Shown one piece after another: positions 17,089 to 25,002 of a stretch of 64,000 bases of DNA (the first letter of the stretch is position 1; every line of letters begins with the position of its first letter). The notes beneath the pieces were generated by a model, which saw only the letters and a program-made list of their open reading frames with translations, ran no database searches and was not told the origin of the DNA. A program made the position numbers and the translations under genes. This DNA is from Pyruvatibacter mobilis (lineage in GTDB: Bacteria > Pseudomonadota > Alphaproteobacteria > CGMCC-115125), in assembly GCF_012848855.1 (NCBI RefSeq), contig NZ_CP051630.1, positions 971,501 to 1,035,500 on the forward strand, in the 5' to 3' direction.

Positions 17089-17751
17089 CTAGAACAGCGG
17101 CTCCAGATAGACCGGATCGCCGCCATTGAGGACAATGCCCTTGATGGCGGCGTTTCCGTTTTCGGCCACCGCCACAAGCACGCTCACCGTGCCTTCGTTG
17201 CGGTCGGCTTCAAGCGCGGGGCCGGTTCCTTCCGGCACGAAATACTGGTCGATCCCGTAATCCACGCGGAGGCGAATGCCGGTGGCGTCCTCAAGGGGGC
17301 GGGGCGCCTCCCCTATGGCCGTCACGGGCCCTGTCTGGCTCAGGCTGGTGATCCGGCCACGGATGGTGACCACGCCTGCGGTATGGCCGGGCAGGGTGGG
17401 TGCTGCAGCCACGGGCTCCCAGATGCCGTTCGCGCCTTCCTTCAGGGACACATAGATCAGCCCGCCCTCGGTGAAGGCCTCCGGCGTGTCCGTCAGATCC
17501 TCCAGGGATAGCGTGGAGATGCGGTAGTTGAGGATCACATAGTCGCCACGGAAAATGTCGCGCGGGTCCACCGGCGCTGTCGCCAGGCGCACTTCCGCGC
17601 CGTCGGTCAGGATTGCCACGCGCTCCATCACGATCTGCGCCAGAAGCACCGTCATGAGAACGCCTGCCAGCGCCAGCCCCCAGACGCGGTAGCCGCCGCG
17701 GGCAAAACCTGTGAGCCATCCGGCTCGTGCTTCAATTGGTGCTTCGGTCAT
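17089..17751 (-). CDS. GDYXXLXY-domain membrane protein, 220 aa
   Basis: One N-terminal membrane helix (VWGLALAGVLMTVLLAQIVM) and a periplasmic domain with the family motif in IFRGDYVILNYRIS (about residues 67-80). These proteins are encoded together with DUF2157 membrane proteins, as here: ATG overlaps the stop of the upstream gene by 4 bases (ATGA), so they are translationally coupled. The function of the pair is not known. Confidence 0.9.
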   Translation of the reverse strand: MTEAPIEARAGWLTGFARGGYRVWGLALAGVLMTVLLAQIVMERVAILTDGAEVRLATAPVDPRDIFRGDYVILNYRISTLSLEDLTDTPEAFTEGGLIYVSLKEGANGIWEPVAAAPTLPGHTAGVVTIRGRITSLSQTGPVTAIGEAPRPLEDATGIRLRVDYGIDQYFVPEGTGPALEADRNEGTVSVLVAVAENGNAAIKGIVLNGGDPVYLEPLF

Positions 17752-19049
17752 GAGACGTCTCCCGTGCCCGTGCTGCCTGTCAGCATCTGTCTGCGCACGC
17801 GGGCAATGCCGATGCTGAGCCCGATCAGCAGCAGGCCGCCGATGATGAACACCAGCGACGTATCGAGCAGCGTGCCGACGGTGCGGAGGTAGACATAAAG
17901 CGCCATGCCCGCGAACAGGACGAAGCCGAGATTGGTGCTGAACCGGTCATGGGTCCGCATGCCGTAACTCACCGCCCAGATCGCCGCGGCGAACAGGGCA
18001 ATCACCAGCAACCACTCCACCGCTGACGCTGCCGCCAGCAGATACGGATAGGCCAGCGTGAAGAACGCCATCGCGGCAAGCGCCGTCGCATCCAGATAGG
18101 TAAGCCGTCTCGCCTGATGTCCCATGACGATGGTGGCGACGGCGGCGCCCGTGAAGATGAGCGCCACCACCAGATACTCCGTCAGCGGAGCTTGGGCGTC
18201 TTCGCTTGCCAGCAGCATCAGCACGCCGCTGCCAAGGGCTGCCAGCAGGCCCCAGTGGATCATCGCATCCTCAAAGGGCGCGATGAGGCGCAGGGGCAGG
18301 TGTCCCTTGGCGGTAACCAGAATGGCGAACAGAGCTCCCACCGCGAAGGCTTCAGGCCCTGTCCATTCCCGCTCGCCCACCAGCCAGACGCCGGTGATGG
18401 CCGCCCAGACGCCCCAGGCAATGAGCAGCAAATGCGCGCCCGCACGCCAGCCCATCTCCGCCACCAGCAGGCCTGCAAGGCTCATGGGGATCACGAATTG
18501 CCAGTGGAGGGAGGCCGGGTTCTCCATCAGCGCCGCCAGGCTCCAGGCCGGGGCCAGGATGATGGCCAGCGCCAGCGCCGCGCGGGAGGGGGCGAGCCAG
18601 GCGGTCACCAGCGCGCCGGCCATCCACAGCATCAGCCCGCCCGAATACTCGCCGCCCACATGGTACATCTGCCCGATCAGCATGATGGCGACGCCGAACA
18701 GGCTGACCGCAAGCAGGATCGCCGCCTCGGCATAGATCGGGTGCTCCGTGCCGTTGGCGCGCACCTGCCAGATGGCAACGCCGAGCGAGGCCCACATGCC
18801 GCCGAACAGGATCAGCAGCTTGGCGAGCTTCGACATCTCGCCCCAATTGGCGGCGACGAAGCTCATGGCGGCGAAGCCCAGCAGGATCACGCCGAGCACG
18901 GCCAGGATCGAGGTCAGCCCGCGTTCGCTGCCGCTGCCTTCGGCTTCCTTGAGGATTGCCGGGATGCGGGCCGGGTCCACGAGGCCCTTCTGGGCCCAGC
19001 GGTCGAGGTCGTCGCGCAGGCGGCGCAGATAGGCCTGTCGCAGAATCAT
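17748..19049 (-). CDS. DUF2157 multi-pass membrane protein, 433 aa
   Basis: A cytoplasmic N-terminus with YLRRLRDDLDRWAQKGLVD is typical of DUF2157, followed by about twelve hydrophobic segments from residue 45 to 425. GSERGLTSILAVLGVILLG begins the membrane part. It is the first gene of a two-gene operon with the GDYXXLXY protein. No catalytic motif is visible. Sometimes annotated only as conserved membrane protein. Confidence 0.9.
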   Translation of the reverse strand: MILRQAYLRRLRDDLDRWAQKGLVDPARIPAILKEAEGSGSERGLTSILAVLGVILLGFAAMSFVAANWGEMSKLAKLLILFGGMWASLGVAIWQVRANGTEHPIYAEAAILLAVSLFGVAIMLIGQMYHVGGEYSGGLMLWMAGALVTAWLAPSRAALALAIILAPAWSLAALMENPASLHWQFVIPMSLAGLLVAEMGWRAGAHLLLIAWGVWAAITGVWLVGEREWTGPEAFAVGALFAILVTAKGHLPLRLIAPFEDAMIHWGLLAALGSGVLMLLASEDAQAPLTEYLVVALIFTGAAVATIVMGHQARRLTYLDATALAAMAFFTLAYPYLLAAASAVEWLLVIALFAAAIWAVSYGMRTHDRFSTNLGFVLFAGMALYVYLRTVGTLLDTSLVFIIGGLLLIGLSIGIARVRRQMLTGSTGTGDVS

Positions 19050-19453
19050 CAGCTTGTTCCTCCCTCGCGCGGGGCGTGCGCCCGCCTGTATCCCCAGCCC
19101 TAAGCACCCATTTGGCCTTAAATGCGGCGCGCATTTTTCCTTGGTTTGACGCCAAATTTGTTTGAATGCGTCAGCGCCGCTGACCTAAACCATTGACCTT
19201 GTTCATTTTCTCTCCTTGTCGCGACGGAATGTCGCGCTCATACTTCGATTTCATACGCGCAGTCGGCCCGGGTAGGCCAGCTCCGCATTCCGGCGGCACT
19301 CCGCTGCCGGGCAGCTTCGCCCCGATGCACAACGGCTCCATATGGCCGGAACAGACCGGCGCGAGACCGGGCAAGCGGGCGGAACGGCGGAAAGCAGCAG
19401 CCGGGCGCGGACGGTGCGTCGGATTCATCATCGCTGAATAGGGAGAGCGTGTG
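19050..19453. other. 404-base intergenic region between divergent DUF2157 and CBS genes
   Basis: No convincing gene; a short frame at 19193-19441 has no ribosome site or family look. GTCAGC (19170-19175) and GCTGAC (19179-19184) are a perfect dyad around GCC and could be an operator. A small stem AAATGC/GCATTT followed by T-run lies at about 19120-19138. Confidence 0.45.
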
Positions 19454-19885
19454 ATGACTGTATCGAGCATCCTGAAGGACAAGGGGCGGGAGGTTGCGAC
19501 CATCTCGCCGGATGCGACCCTGCAGGACGCAGCGGGCGTCCTGGCCGAGCGGCGTATCGGTGCCGTGGTGGTCACGGATTTTGCCGGCCGCGTGGCAGGC
19601 ATCCTGTCGGAGCGCGACATCGTGCGTGCCACGGCAGGCAGCGGCTGCGACGCGCTGAAAGAGCCGGTGGCTGCCTACATGACCCGCGAAGTGGTCACCT
19701 GTACCGCGGCGGACACCACCGAGCGTCTCATGGAAATGATGACCTCCGGGCGCATGCGTCACCTGCCGGTGGTGGAAGACGGCAAGCTGGCCGGCATCAT
19801 CTCCATCGGTGACGTGGTGAAGCGCCGCATCGCGGACGCGGAGCTCGAAGCCGAGTCTCTCAAGGCCTACATCGCCAGCGGCTGA
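19454..19885 (+). CDS. Stand-alone CBS-pair protein, 143 aa
   Basis: Two CBS domains fill the protein: residues ~8-65 (VATISPDATLQDAAGVLAE to VAGILSERDIVRA) and ~75-130 (VVTCTAADTTERLMEMM to LAGIISIGDVVKRR). CBS pairs bind adenosine nucleotides and act as energy or redox sensors, usually by pairing with a partner. GGGAGAG upstream supports ATG 19454. It stands alone on its strand; the partner is unknown. Confidence 0.92.
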   Translation: MTVSSILKDKGREVATISPDATLQDAAGVLAERRIGAVVVTDFAGRVAGILSERDIVRATAGSGCDALKEPVAAYMTREVVTCTAADTTERLMEMMTSGRMRHLPVVEDGKLAGIISIGDVVKRRIADAELEAESLKAYIASG

Positions 19886-19935
19886 CCGGGGTCCGACGGA
19901 ACCCCGCCCGTCAGCCCCCTGTCATCGGCGCGGGC

Positions 19936-20910
19936 CTATTCCGATACGGGCGCGCCGGACATGTCCGGCTTGCCGCCGAGGAACTCCATTGCTTCCCGGA
20001 TAACCGGGATGGCCTGGCGGGCTGCGTCCTCACCTATCTTGATGCACTCGGATGCGCGGTGGAAATCGCTCAGGGCGATGTGGCCGATGCGCGGGGCCAT
20101 CATCACGTCCGGCGGGTCACCGGCCAGGCGCATGCGCGCCAGCCTGTCCTGGATGATGTTGAGGGCTCCCATCATCACCGTGGTAATGCCCGGTGTCTTG
20201 CTGTCCCAGCCAAATAGCTGGCGCACCAGTTCCCGGTCCGGCCGGGTGGCGCGGGAGACCATGGCCCGGCCGATGGAACGGCGCCCTTCGCGCTTTTCCT
20301 CGAACCCGAAATCCATCCCCTCCACCTTGTCGCCCTCGGTCACCATGCCGAGGCCGTAGGTGTCCGAGCCCAGCGATACGGCGATCACCAGGCGCGCACC
20401 GAAGGCACGGCACACGGAGGCAGGCACCGGGTTCACCAGCGCCCCGTCCACCAGCCAGCGCTCCTCGATATTGATGGGGTTGAACACGGCGGGCAGAGCA
20501 TAGGAGGCGCGCAAGGCCGGCACCAGCGGGCCGTCGCGCAGCCAGATTTCGTGGCCGGTCGCCAGTTCCGTTGCCACCGCCACGAAGCGGGTGCCGAGAT
20601 GCTGCAATTCGATGTCGCCGATATTCTCTTCCAGCAGCTTTGCCAGCTTCATGCCTGACAGCAGCCCCGCACCACCAAAATTGAGATCGAGCAGGCCCAG
20701 CATCCGGCGCGGCGTCAGGCTGCGGGCCCAGTCCTCCAGCGCGTCCAGCTTGCCCGCCGAGTAGCAGCCGCCCACCACGGCACCGATGGAGGTGCCTGCT
20801 ATGATGTCCGGGCGGATGCCTTCTTCCATCAGCACGCGCATGATGCCGATATGCGCCCAGCCGCGCGCCACGCCGCCGCCAAGGGCAAGGCCGATTTTGG
20901 GTCGCGTCAT
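19936..20910 (-). CDS. Patatin-like phospholipase (RssA/NTE type), 324 aa
   Basis: The Ser-Asp dyad of patatins is intact: glycine-rich oxyanion motif GGGVARG (residues 11-17), nucleophile GTSIG (Ser41) and DGA (Asp155, in WLVDGALVNP). ATG 20910 has AAGGA 10 bases upstream and gives a normal patatin start. No signal peptide, so a cytosolic or inner-membrane-associated lipase acting on phospholipids is likely. The C-terminal region (ITTVMMGALNIIQDRLARM) is usual for the bacterial RssA group. Divergent from the GNAT gene. Confidence 0.92.
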   Translation of the reverse strand: MTRPKIGLALGGGVARGWAHIGIMRVLMEEGIRPDIIAGTSIGAVVGGCYSAGKLDALEDWARSLTPRRMLGLLDLNFGGAGLLSGMKLAKLLEENIGDIELQHLGTRFVAVATELATGHEIWLRDGPLVPALRASYALPAVFNPINIEERWLVDGALVNPVPASVCRAFGARLVIAVSLGSDTYGLGMVTEGDKVEGMDFGFEEKREGRRSIGRAMVSRATRPDRELVRQLFGWDSKTPGITTVMMGALNIIQDRLARMRLAGDPPDVMMAPRIGHIALSDFHRASECIKIGEDAARQAIPVIREAMEFLGGKPDMSGAPVSE

Positions 20911-21048
20911 GGGGGTCCAGTCCTTATGGTGCGCGGCCCCGCGGAACGCGGGGCGAATTCGGGAGTGGCCGCAGAATGCCACTATGAGCCTTGGGTGCAA
21001 GTCACCATTGGCAGCAATCTGATGGACGGGAAACCGGGAGACGACGTG

Positions 21049-21585
21049 ATGCCTCAGCTGGCGACCAAGCGGATGGATCTGCGCCCCTTCCAGGGGGAAG
21101 ACTGGAAGGATCTTGCCCGCATCAATGGTGACGCGCGCGCCATGGATACCTTGTCGGCAGACGGCAAGCCGCTCACCGACGATGCCATCCGGGCACGGAC
21201 ACAGGCTCATGCGGCCCATTGGGACGCGCATGGCTTCGGCCTCTGGTATGTGACGGACAGGGCGAGCGGCAGCTTCTGTGCCTATGCGGGCCTGCGTTTC
21301 GTGGTGCTGGACGGTCGGCCGGTGATTGAGCTTGCTTATGCGGTGGTGCCTGATTTCTGGCAGCAGGGGCGGGCGAGAGAACTTGCCCGGACCACGCTGG
21401 ATGAGGCTTTCGCGCGGCTGGCTCTTGAAGAGGCCTGGTGCTTCACCCTCACGCGCAACACCGCGTCACGCCGCACCATGGAGGGGGCGGGGTTCCAGTA
21501 CAGCCATGACGGTGATCGCGTTGGCCTGCCGCACGTCTTCTACACCCTCACCCGCGCCCGCTGGCAGGAGACCTGTGAGGTTTAA
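21049..21585 (+). CDS. GNAT-family N-acetyltransferase (RimJ/RimL-like), 178 aa
   Basis: The fold is that of ribosomal-protein/small-molecule acetyltransferases: LATKRMDLRPFQGEDWKDL at the start, ELAYAVVPDFWQQGRARELA as the acetyl-CoA site (R/Q-x-x-G-x-A variant) and NTASRRTMEGAGFQ near the end. GGGAG at 21036-21040 supports ATG 21049 (or GTG 21046). Target unknown. Confidence 0.87.
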   Translation: MPQLATKRMDLRPFQGEDWKDLARINGDARAMDTLSADGKPLTDDAIRARTQAHAAHWDAHGFGLWYVTDRASGSFCAYAGLRFVVLDGRPVIELAYAVVPDFWQQGRARELARTTLDEAFARLALEEAWCFTLTRNTASRRTMEGAGFQYSHDGDRVGLPHVFYTLTRARWQETCEV

Positions 21586-21636
21586 GCAGTGAGGCGGCAG
21601 CCCCGGTTGGACAAAAGCCGTTCCTAATCCATCCAT

Positions 21637-21673
21637 ACCGTATCCCTCCGGTCGAGCCGGAGGGACACGGATG
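21637..21673. repeat. Long intergenic hairpin
   Basis: TCCCTCCGG (21643-21651) and CCGGAGGGA (21657-21665) are perfect arms; pairing continues outward as CCGTA/CACGG with one mismatch and then CCAT/ATGG. No U-tract follows, so it is not a standard terminator. It sits between the GNAT stop and the shared terminator at 21720. Confidence 0.5.
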
Positions 21674-21719
21674 GGGTGGCCGGTGATTGTAGTGAGGGGT
21701 CTCGCCCCGATCCCAAAAA

Positions 21720-21752
21720 CCAAAAAGCCCCGGACAGTGTCCGGGGCTTTTC
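21720..21752. terminator. Bidirectional terminator between GNAT gene and hisI
   Basis: AAAAGCCCCGGAC and GTCCGGGGCTTTT pair around AGT (centre near 21737). The stem has an A-run on its left and T-run on its right, so it can end the rightward GNAT transcript and the leftward folE-hisI transcript; the hisI stop is 24 bases away. Confidence 0.9.
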
Positions 21753-21775
21753 GTTTGATGTGCAGGCCACAGGCC

Positions 21776-22270
21776 TCAGAGCTTGGTCGGGTTCGGCGCG
21801 TCGCCATAGACCTCGACAGGATCGAAAGTCTTTTCGTCTTCCTTGTAGGTCAGGACGATCGACTTGAAGTCGCCTTCGGTTTCGCGCGGGCCGGTGGGCA
21901 CTTCGCGGTAGAAGCAGGACATGTAGCCCACATGGCAGGATGCGCCGGAGCCTGCCACATCCACCTTCATCCACACGGAGTCCTGATCGTCGTCGATACG
22001 CAGTTCGACGATCTTCTGCACCAGGCCCGAGGTCGCGCCCTTGTGCCAGACGGCCTGGCGCGAGCGGGAGAAATAGTGGGCCTCGCCGGTTTCGATGGCC
22101 TTGGCGAAGGCTTCGTCGTTCATGTAGCCGACCATCAGCACGTCGCCCGTATGCACATCCGTGGTCACCACGGGCATCAGGCCGTTGGCGTCGAATTTCG
22201 GCGCCAGGTCATGGCCTTCCTCGACCTGCTCAACGGTCACGCGGGGGGCAAATTCGGGCTTCTTGGTCAT
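21776..22270 (-). CDS. hisI: Phosphoribosyl-AMP cyclohydrolase, 164 aa
   Basis: Third step of histidine synthesis: opens the adenine ring of PR-AMP. Recognised by DVLMVGYMNDEAF, GEAHYFSRSRQAVWHKGATS and the zinc Cys in GSGASCHVGYMSCFY. It is the mono-functional form, without a HisE domain. ATG 22270 has GGAGTAAG about 8 bases upstream; the longer frame has no site. It lies 117 bases downstream of folE on the same strand, and both feed on purine-type nucleotides and Zn, so an operon is likely. Confidence 0.96.
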   Translation of the reverse strand: MTKKPEFAPRVTVEQVEEGHDLAPKFDANGLMPVVTTDVHTGDVLMVGYMNDEAFAKAIETGEAHYFSRSRQAVWHKGATSGLVQKIVELRIDDDQDSVWMKVDVAGSGASCHVGYMSCFYREVPTGPRETEGDFKSIVLTYKEDEKTFDPVEVYGDAPNPTKL

Positions 22271-22386
22271 CGGTCTTACTCCATGCGCCGGCGCCCGGTC
22301 GGGAGGGCAGCTCTCGGCGCAAATGATTGCGGCCCCGCATATAATATGCAGGGCCGCTTTCGTCATCTCAAAAGGATGGCGGTGTT

Positions 22387-23019
22387 TTAGTAGCTGCGGT
22401 CGCCGCGCACAAGGCGGAAGAAACGCTCTTCCATGCGCGGGTCATCCTTGAACACACCGGTGAACTGGGTGGTGATCGTCGCCACGTCGGGCTTCTTGAT
22501 GCCGCGGGTGGTCATGCACTGGTGCTTGGCCTCGATCATCACCGCCACGCCGGCCGGCTTCAGGGCCGAGGCAATGGTTTCGGCGATCTGCGCGGTCATG
22601 GTTTCCTGCGTCTGCAGGCGCTTGGCGTAGATCTCGATCACGCGGGCGAGCTTCGAGATGCCCACCACCGAGTTGATCGGCATATAGGCGATGTGCGCCT
22701 TGCCGAGGATCGGCACCATGTGGTGCTCGCAGTGGCTCTCCAGTGAGATGTCGCGGAGCATGACGATGTCATTGTAGCCCTCGACTTCCTCGAAGGTGCG
22801 GCCCAGCACCTGGGCGGGGTCTTCGGTGTAGCCTTCGAAGAATTCCTCATAGGCACGCACCACGCGCGACGGCGTGTCGATCAGGCCCTCGCGGGCGGGG
22901 TCGTCACCGGCCCAGGAAATGAGCGTCCGCACGGCGGCTTCAGCTTCCGCGCGGGTGGGGCGCTTGATGTCATCCCCGGTGGTCTCGGTCAGCTCTGCTT
23001 TGTCGACCATGGCATCCAT
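22387..23019 (-). CDS. folE: GTP cyclohydrolase I, type FolE, 210 aa
   Basis: First enzyme of tetrahydrofolate synthesis (GTP to 7,8-dihydroneopterin triphosphate). Core motifs: [14 protein letters not shown] with zinc Cys and His, [20 protein letters not shown], and [12 protein letters not shown]. Length and C-terminus (FFRLVRG) are usual. AGGAAGGA precedes ATG 23019 by about 8 bases; an internal ATG at 23010 is possible. Followed by hisI. Confidence 0.97.
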   Translation of the reverse strand: MDAMVDKAELTETTGDDIKRPTRAEAEAAVRTLISWAGDDPAREGLIDTPSRVVRAYEEFFEGYTEDPAQVLGRTFEEVEGYNDIVMLRDISLESHCEHHMVPILGKAHIAYMPINSVVGISKLARVIEIYAKRLQTQETMTAQIAETIASALKPAGVAVMIEAKHQCMTTRGIKKPDVATITTQFTGVFKDDPRMEERFFRLVRGDRSY

Positions 23020-23355
23020 TGGTTTCGTCCTTCCTGGCGCACGCGCGGCCCCCCGTCCCGGTCAATATCGAAGGTTTCCGGGCATGAGGCGCAGCGAGGC
23101 GCATCACTGGTATGGATCCGGTGCGCGAAGTCCAGTCAGTCCTTACGTCAGCACGCGCGCCGGCGGTTGATATATGGCACGGCCAGGGCCCCGCCACACT
23201 GCATAAACTGTGCATCCTTTGTTGCATTTTCTAGAGGTTGTCGCAATTGGTGCACATTGGAATTGCTAAAATTTGGGTGGGCGCCTCCTGTTTTGTTCCA
23301 GATACGCAGCAAATACCCGCTTGGATTTTCACAAGATTGGACGCACATAGGCTCA
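23020..23355. other. 336-base intergenic region between divergent folE and Fe-S scaffold genes
   Basis: No gene is supported. The right half (23210-23290) is distinctly AT-richer than its surroundings, with TAAAAT near 23265, and should hold the promoter of the scaffold gene. I see no clear terminator, riboswitch or operator. Confidence 0.45.
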
Positions 23356-23832
23356 ATGAGTGACACGGCCTCCCAGAGTGCTTCCGGCACCGACCTGAAC
23401 GACGTCTACAACGCCCGCATTCTTGAGCTGGCGGGCAACATCCCGCGCATCGGCAAGCTGGAGGATGCGGCGGCATCGGCCAGTGCCATCTCCAAGATGT
23501 GCGGCTCTAAGGTGACGGTGCATCTGAAGATGGCGGATGGCCGCGTCAGCGATTTTGCCCACGAGGTCCATGCCTGCGCCCTGGGCCAGGCCTCCTCCTC
23601 GGTCATGGCCCGGCACGTCATCGGGGCCACCCGCGCCGACATCGAGCAGGTGCGTGACCAGATGCGCGCCATGCTGAAGGAAGAGGGCGACCCGCCCACC
23701 GGTGACTGGGCCGATCTCGAAGTCCTCCTCCCGGCCCGCGACTTCAAGAACCGCCACCAGTCGATCATGCTCACCTTCGAAGCAACCCTCGACGCCATCA
23801 GCCAGATCGAAGCTGCGGCTGACGAGGTCTGA
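23356..23832 (+). CDS. NifU/IscU-like iron-sulfur cluster scaffold protein, 158 aa
   Basis: IscU/SufU-like domain: DVYNARILELAGNIPRIGKL, SKMCGSKVTV (Cys49), VHACALGQAS (Cys74). The third ligand Cys of IscU is replaced: the aligned segment reads NRHQSIMLTFEA, with Ser136. A two-Cys variant of this kind may be a cluster carrier rather than a full scaffold. ATG 23356 follows the promoter region without a strong ribosome site. The copper operon promoter begins 22 bases after its stop. Confidence 0.87.
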   Translation: MSDTASQSASGTDLNDVYNARILELAGNIPRIGKLEDAAASASAISKMCGSKVTVHLKMADGRVSDFAHEVHACALGQASSSVMARHVIGATRADIEQVRDQMRAMLKEEGDPPTGDWADLEVLLPARDFKNRHQSIMLTFEATLDAISQIEAAADEV

Positions 23833-23854
23833 GCGGACCGGGCTTCTATCTCTC

Positions 23855-23885
23855 TTGACCTTCCCCTTGGGGGAAGGTGCAGGCT
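23855..23885 (+). promoter_or_regulatory. CueR-type copper-responsive promoter/operator
   Basis: A -35 TTGACC (23855-23860) and a poor -10 CAGGCT (23880-23885) are separated by 19 bases, the MerR-family hallmark. The spacer holds the perfect dyad ACCTTCCCC (23858-23866), TTG, GGGGAAGGT (23870-23878). This is almost the E. coli copA operator, where CueR distorts the overlong spacer when Cu(I) is bound. It drives the copper genes that follow. No cueR gene is in the window. Confidence 0.88.
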
Positions 23886-23891
23886 CTGCTC

Positions 23892-24257
23892 ATGCGCGCG
23901 CTGATGTCATGTCTGCTGAGTCTTCTGCTGGTCGCCATTCCGGCCGCGCCCTTGTGGGCGTCGCCCGAAATGACGGCAGCGCACATGCTCGGCTGTGACA
24001 TAACATCAAGTGCCATGGCTGGCGGGGCGCATCATGAAGCCCATGGCCAGACAAGCCCTGACCAGGGGGGCGATGAGCCGGCGAGCCGGTCCTGCCCCCT
24101 CGCAGCTTCCTGCTTCACAAGCCTCGCCGCGCCCACTGCGCCGTCAGTCGTGATGGGCAGCCTGACGCCTGTCCGGCTGTTGCCGCCATCTGCGCGGCTG
24201 CTTGGTCCTGCTGGCTTTGATCTCGATCCGCCGCCGCCCCGCCTGGGTGACGTCTGA
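23892..24257 (+). CDS. Small secreted His/Cys-containing protein, first gene of copper operon, 121 aa
   Basis: Signal peptide MRALMSCLLSLLLVAIPAAP with cut near LWAS, then a short mature part with potential metal ligands (MLGCD, GGAHHEAHGQ, SRSCPLAASCF) and a Pro-rich end. It resembles the small uncharacterised proteins that often lead cop operons. The predicted transcription start from the CueR-type promoter falls at or near the A of ATG 23892, so the mRNA would be leaderless. No family is assigned. Confidence 0.7.
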   Translation: MRALMSCLLSLLLVAIPAAPLWASPEMTAAHMLGCDITSSAMAGGAHHEAHGQTSPDQGGDEPASRSCPLAASCFTSLAAPTAPSVVMGSLTPVRLLPPSARLLGPAGFDLDPPPPRLGDV

Positions 24258-24382
24258 AGCCGCGTGAGACTGGCGCATGCGCGCCTGGCTTGCGCACCTC
24301 TCAGTTCATTCAGTTCGTCACGTGTTCGGCGATGCATATGCGCGTCGCAGTCGCGGGACGTCATCTATCGCGGAGATCAGAG

Positions 24383-24997
24383 ATGCCTGTCCGTATTCAC
24401 ACCATGACATCCATCCTTGCCGGGGCGGCCCTTGGCCTCGTGCTTGCCGTACCGGCAACAGCCGCCGGCAGCCATGCTCACGGCCACATGCAACCTGCCG
24501 AAGGGCACGCAGGCCACATGAAAAGCGGGGCGGCTGCCGGTCCCGATTCGGGCCCGATGTCCTTCGGCAAGCCCGGGGACCCGGAAGGCGCTGACCGTGT
24601 GGTCGACATTGTCATGGAGGACAATTTCTTCACGCCCGAAAGCATCAGCGTACGCGCCGGTGAGACGATCCGTTTCAACGTCGTCAACAAGGGCACGCTG
24701 GTGCACGAGTTCAACCTCGGCACCCCGGCCTACCATGCAGCCCACCAGAGCGAGATGATGATGATGCAGGAACATGGCGTCTTGATGGGTGATCACATCA
24801 ACCACGCCATGATGAACGCGCCCATGGGGGAGGACGGCCACATGATGAGCCATGACCACCCGAACAGTGTCCTGCTTGAACCGGGCAAGAGCGGGATCGT
24901 TACCTGGACCTTCACTTCCGGGGGCGACATCGAGTTCGCCTGCAACGTGCCCGGCCACTATGCCGCCGGCATGGTCGGCACGGTGGATGTGGAGTAG
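24383..24997 (+). CDS. Periplasmic type-1 copper cupredoxin, 204 aa
   Basis: Signal peptide (SILAGAALGLVLAVPATAAG), a His/Met-rich linker (HAHGHMQPAEGHAGHM), then a cupredoxin fold: DIVMEDNFFTPESISVRAGE, GTLVHEFNLG (His ligand) and the ligand loop ACNVPGHYAAGM (Cys, His, Met). A Met/His insert (SEMMMMQEHGVL, DGHMMSHDH) sits between the ligands and may bind Cu(I). GGAGA precedes ATG 24383. It lies 5 bases before copA and likely shuttles copper or electrons to it. Confidence 0.92.
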   Translation: MPVRIHTMTSILAGAALGLVLAVPATAAGSHAHGHMQPAEGHAGHMKSGAAAGPDSGPMSFGKPGDPEGADRVVDIVMEDNFFTPESISVRAGETIRFNVVNKGTLVHEFNLGTPAYHAAHQSEMMMMQEHGVLMGDHINHAMMNAPMGEDGHMMSHDHPNSVLLEPGKSGIVTWTFTSGGDIEFACNVPGHYAAGMVGTVDVE

Positions 24998-25002
24998 GCG
25001 CC

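Noticed and set aside
19193-19441. Short rightward frame between DUF2157 and CBS genes
   Set aside because: No ribosome site, low-complexity Arg/Pro/Gly composition and no family similarity.
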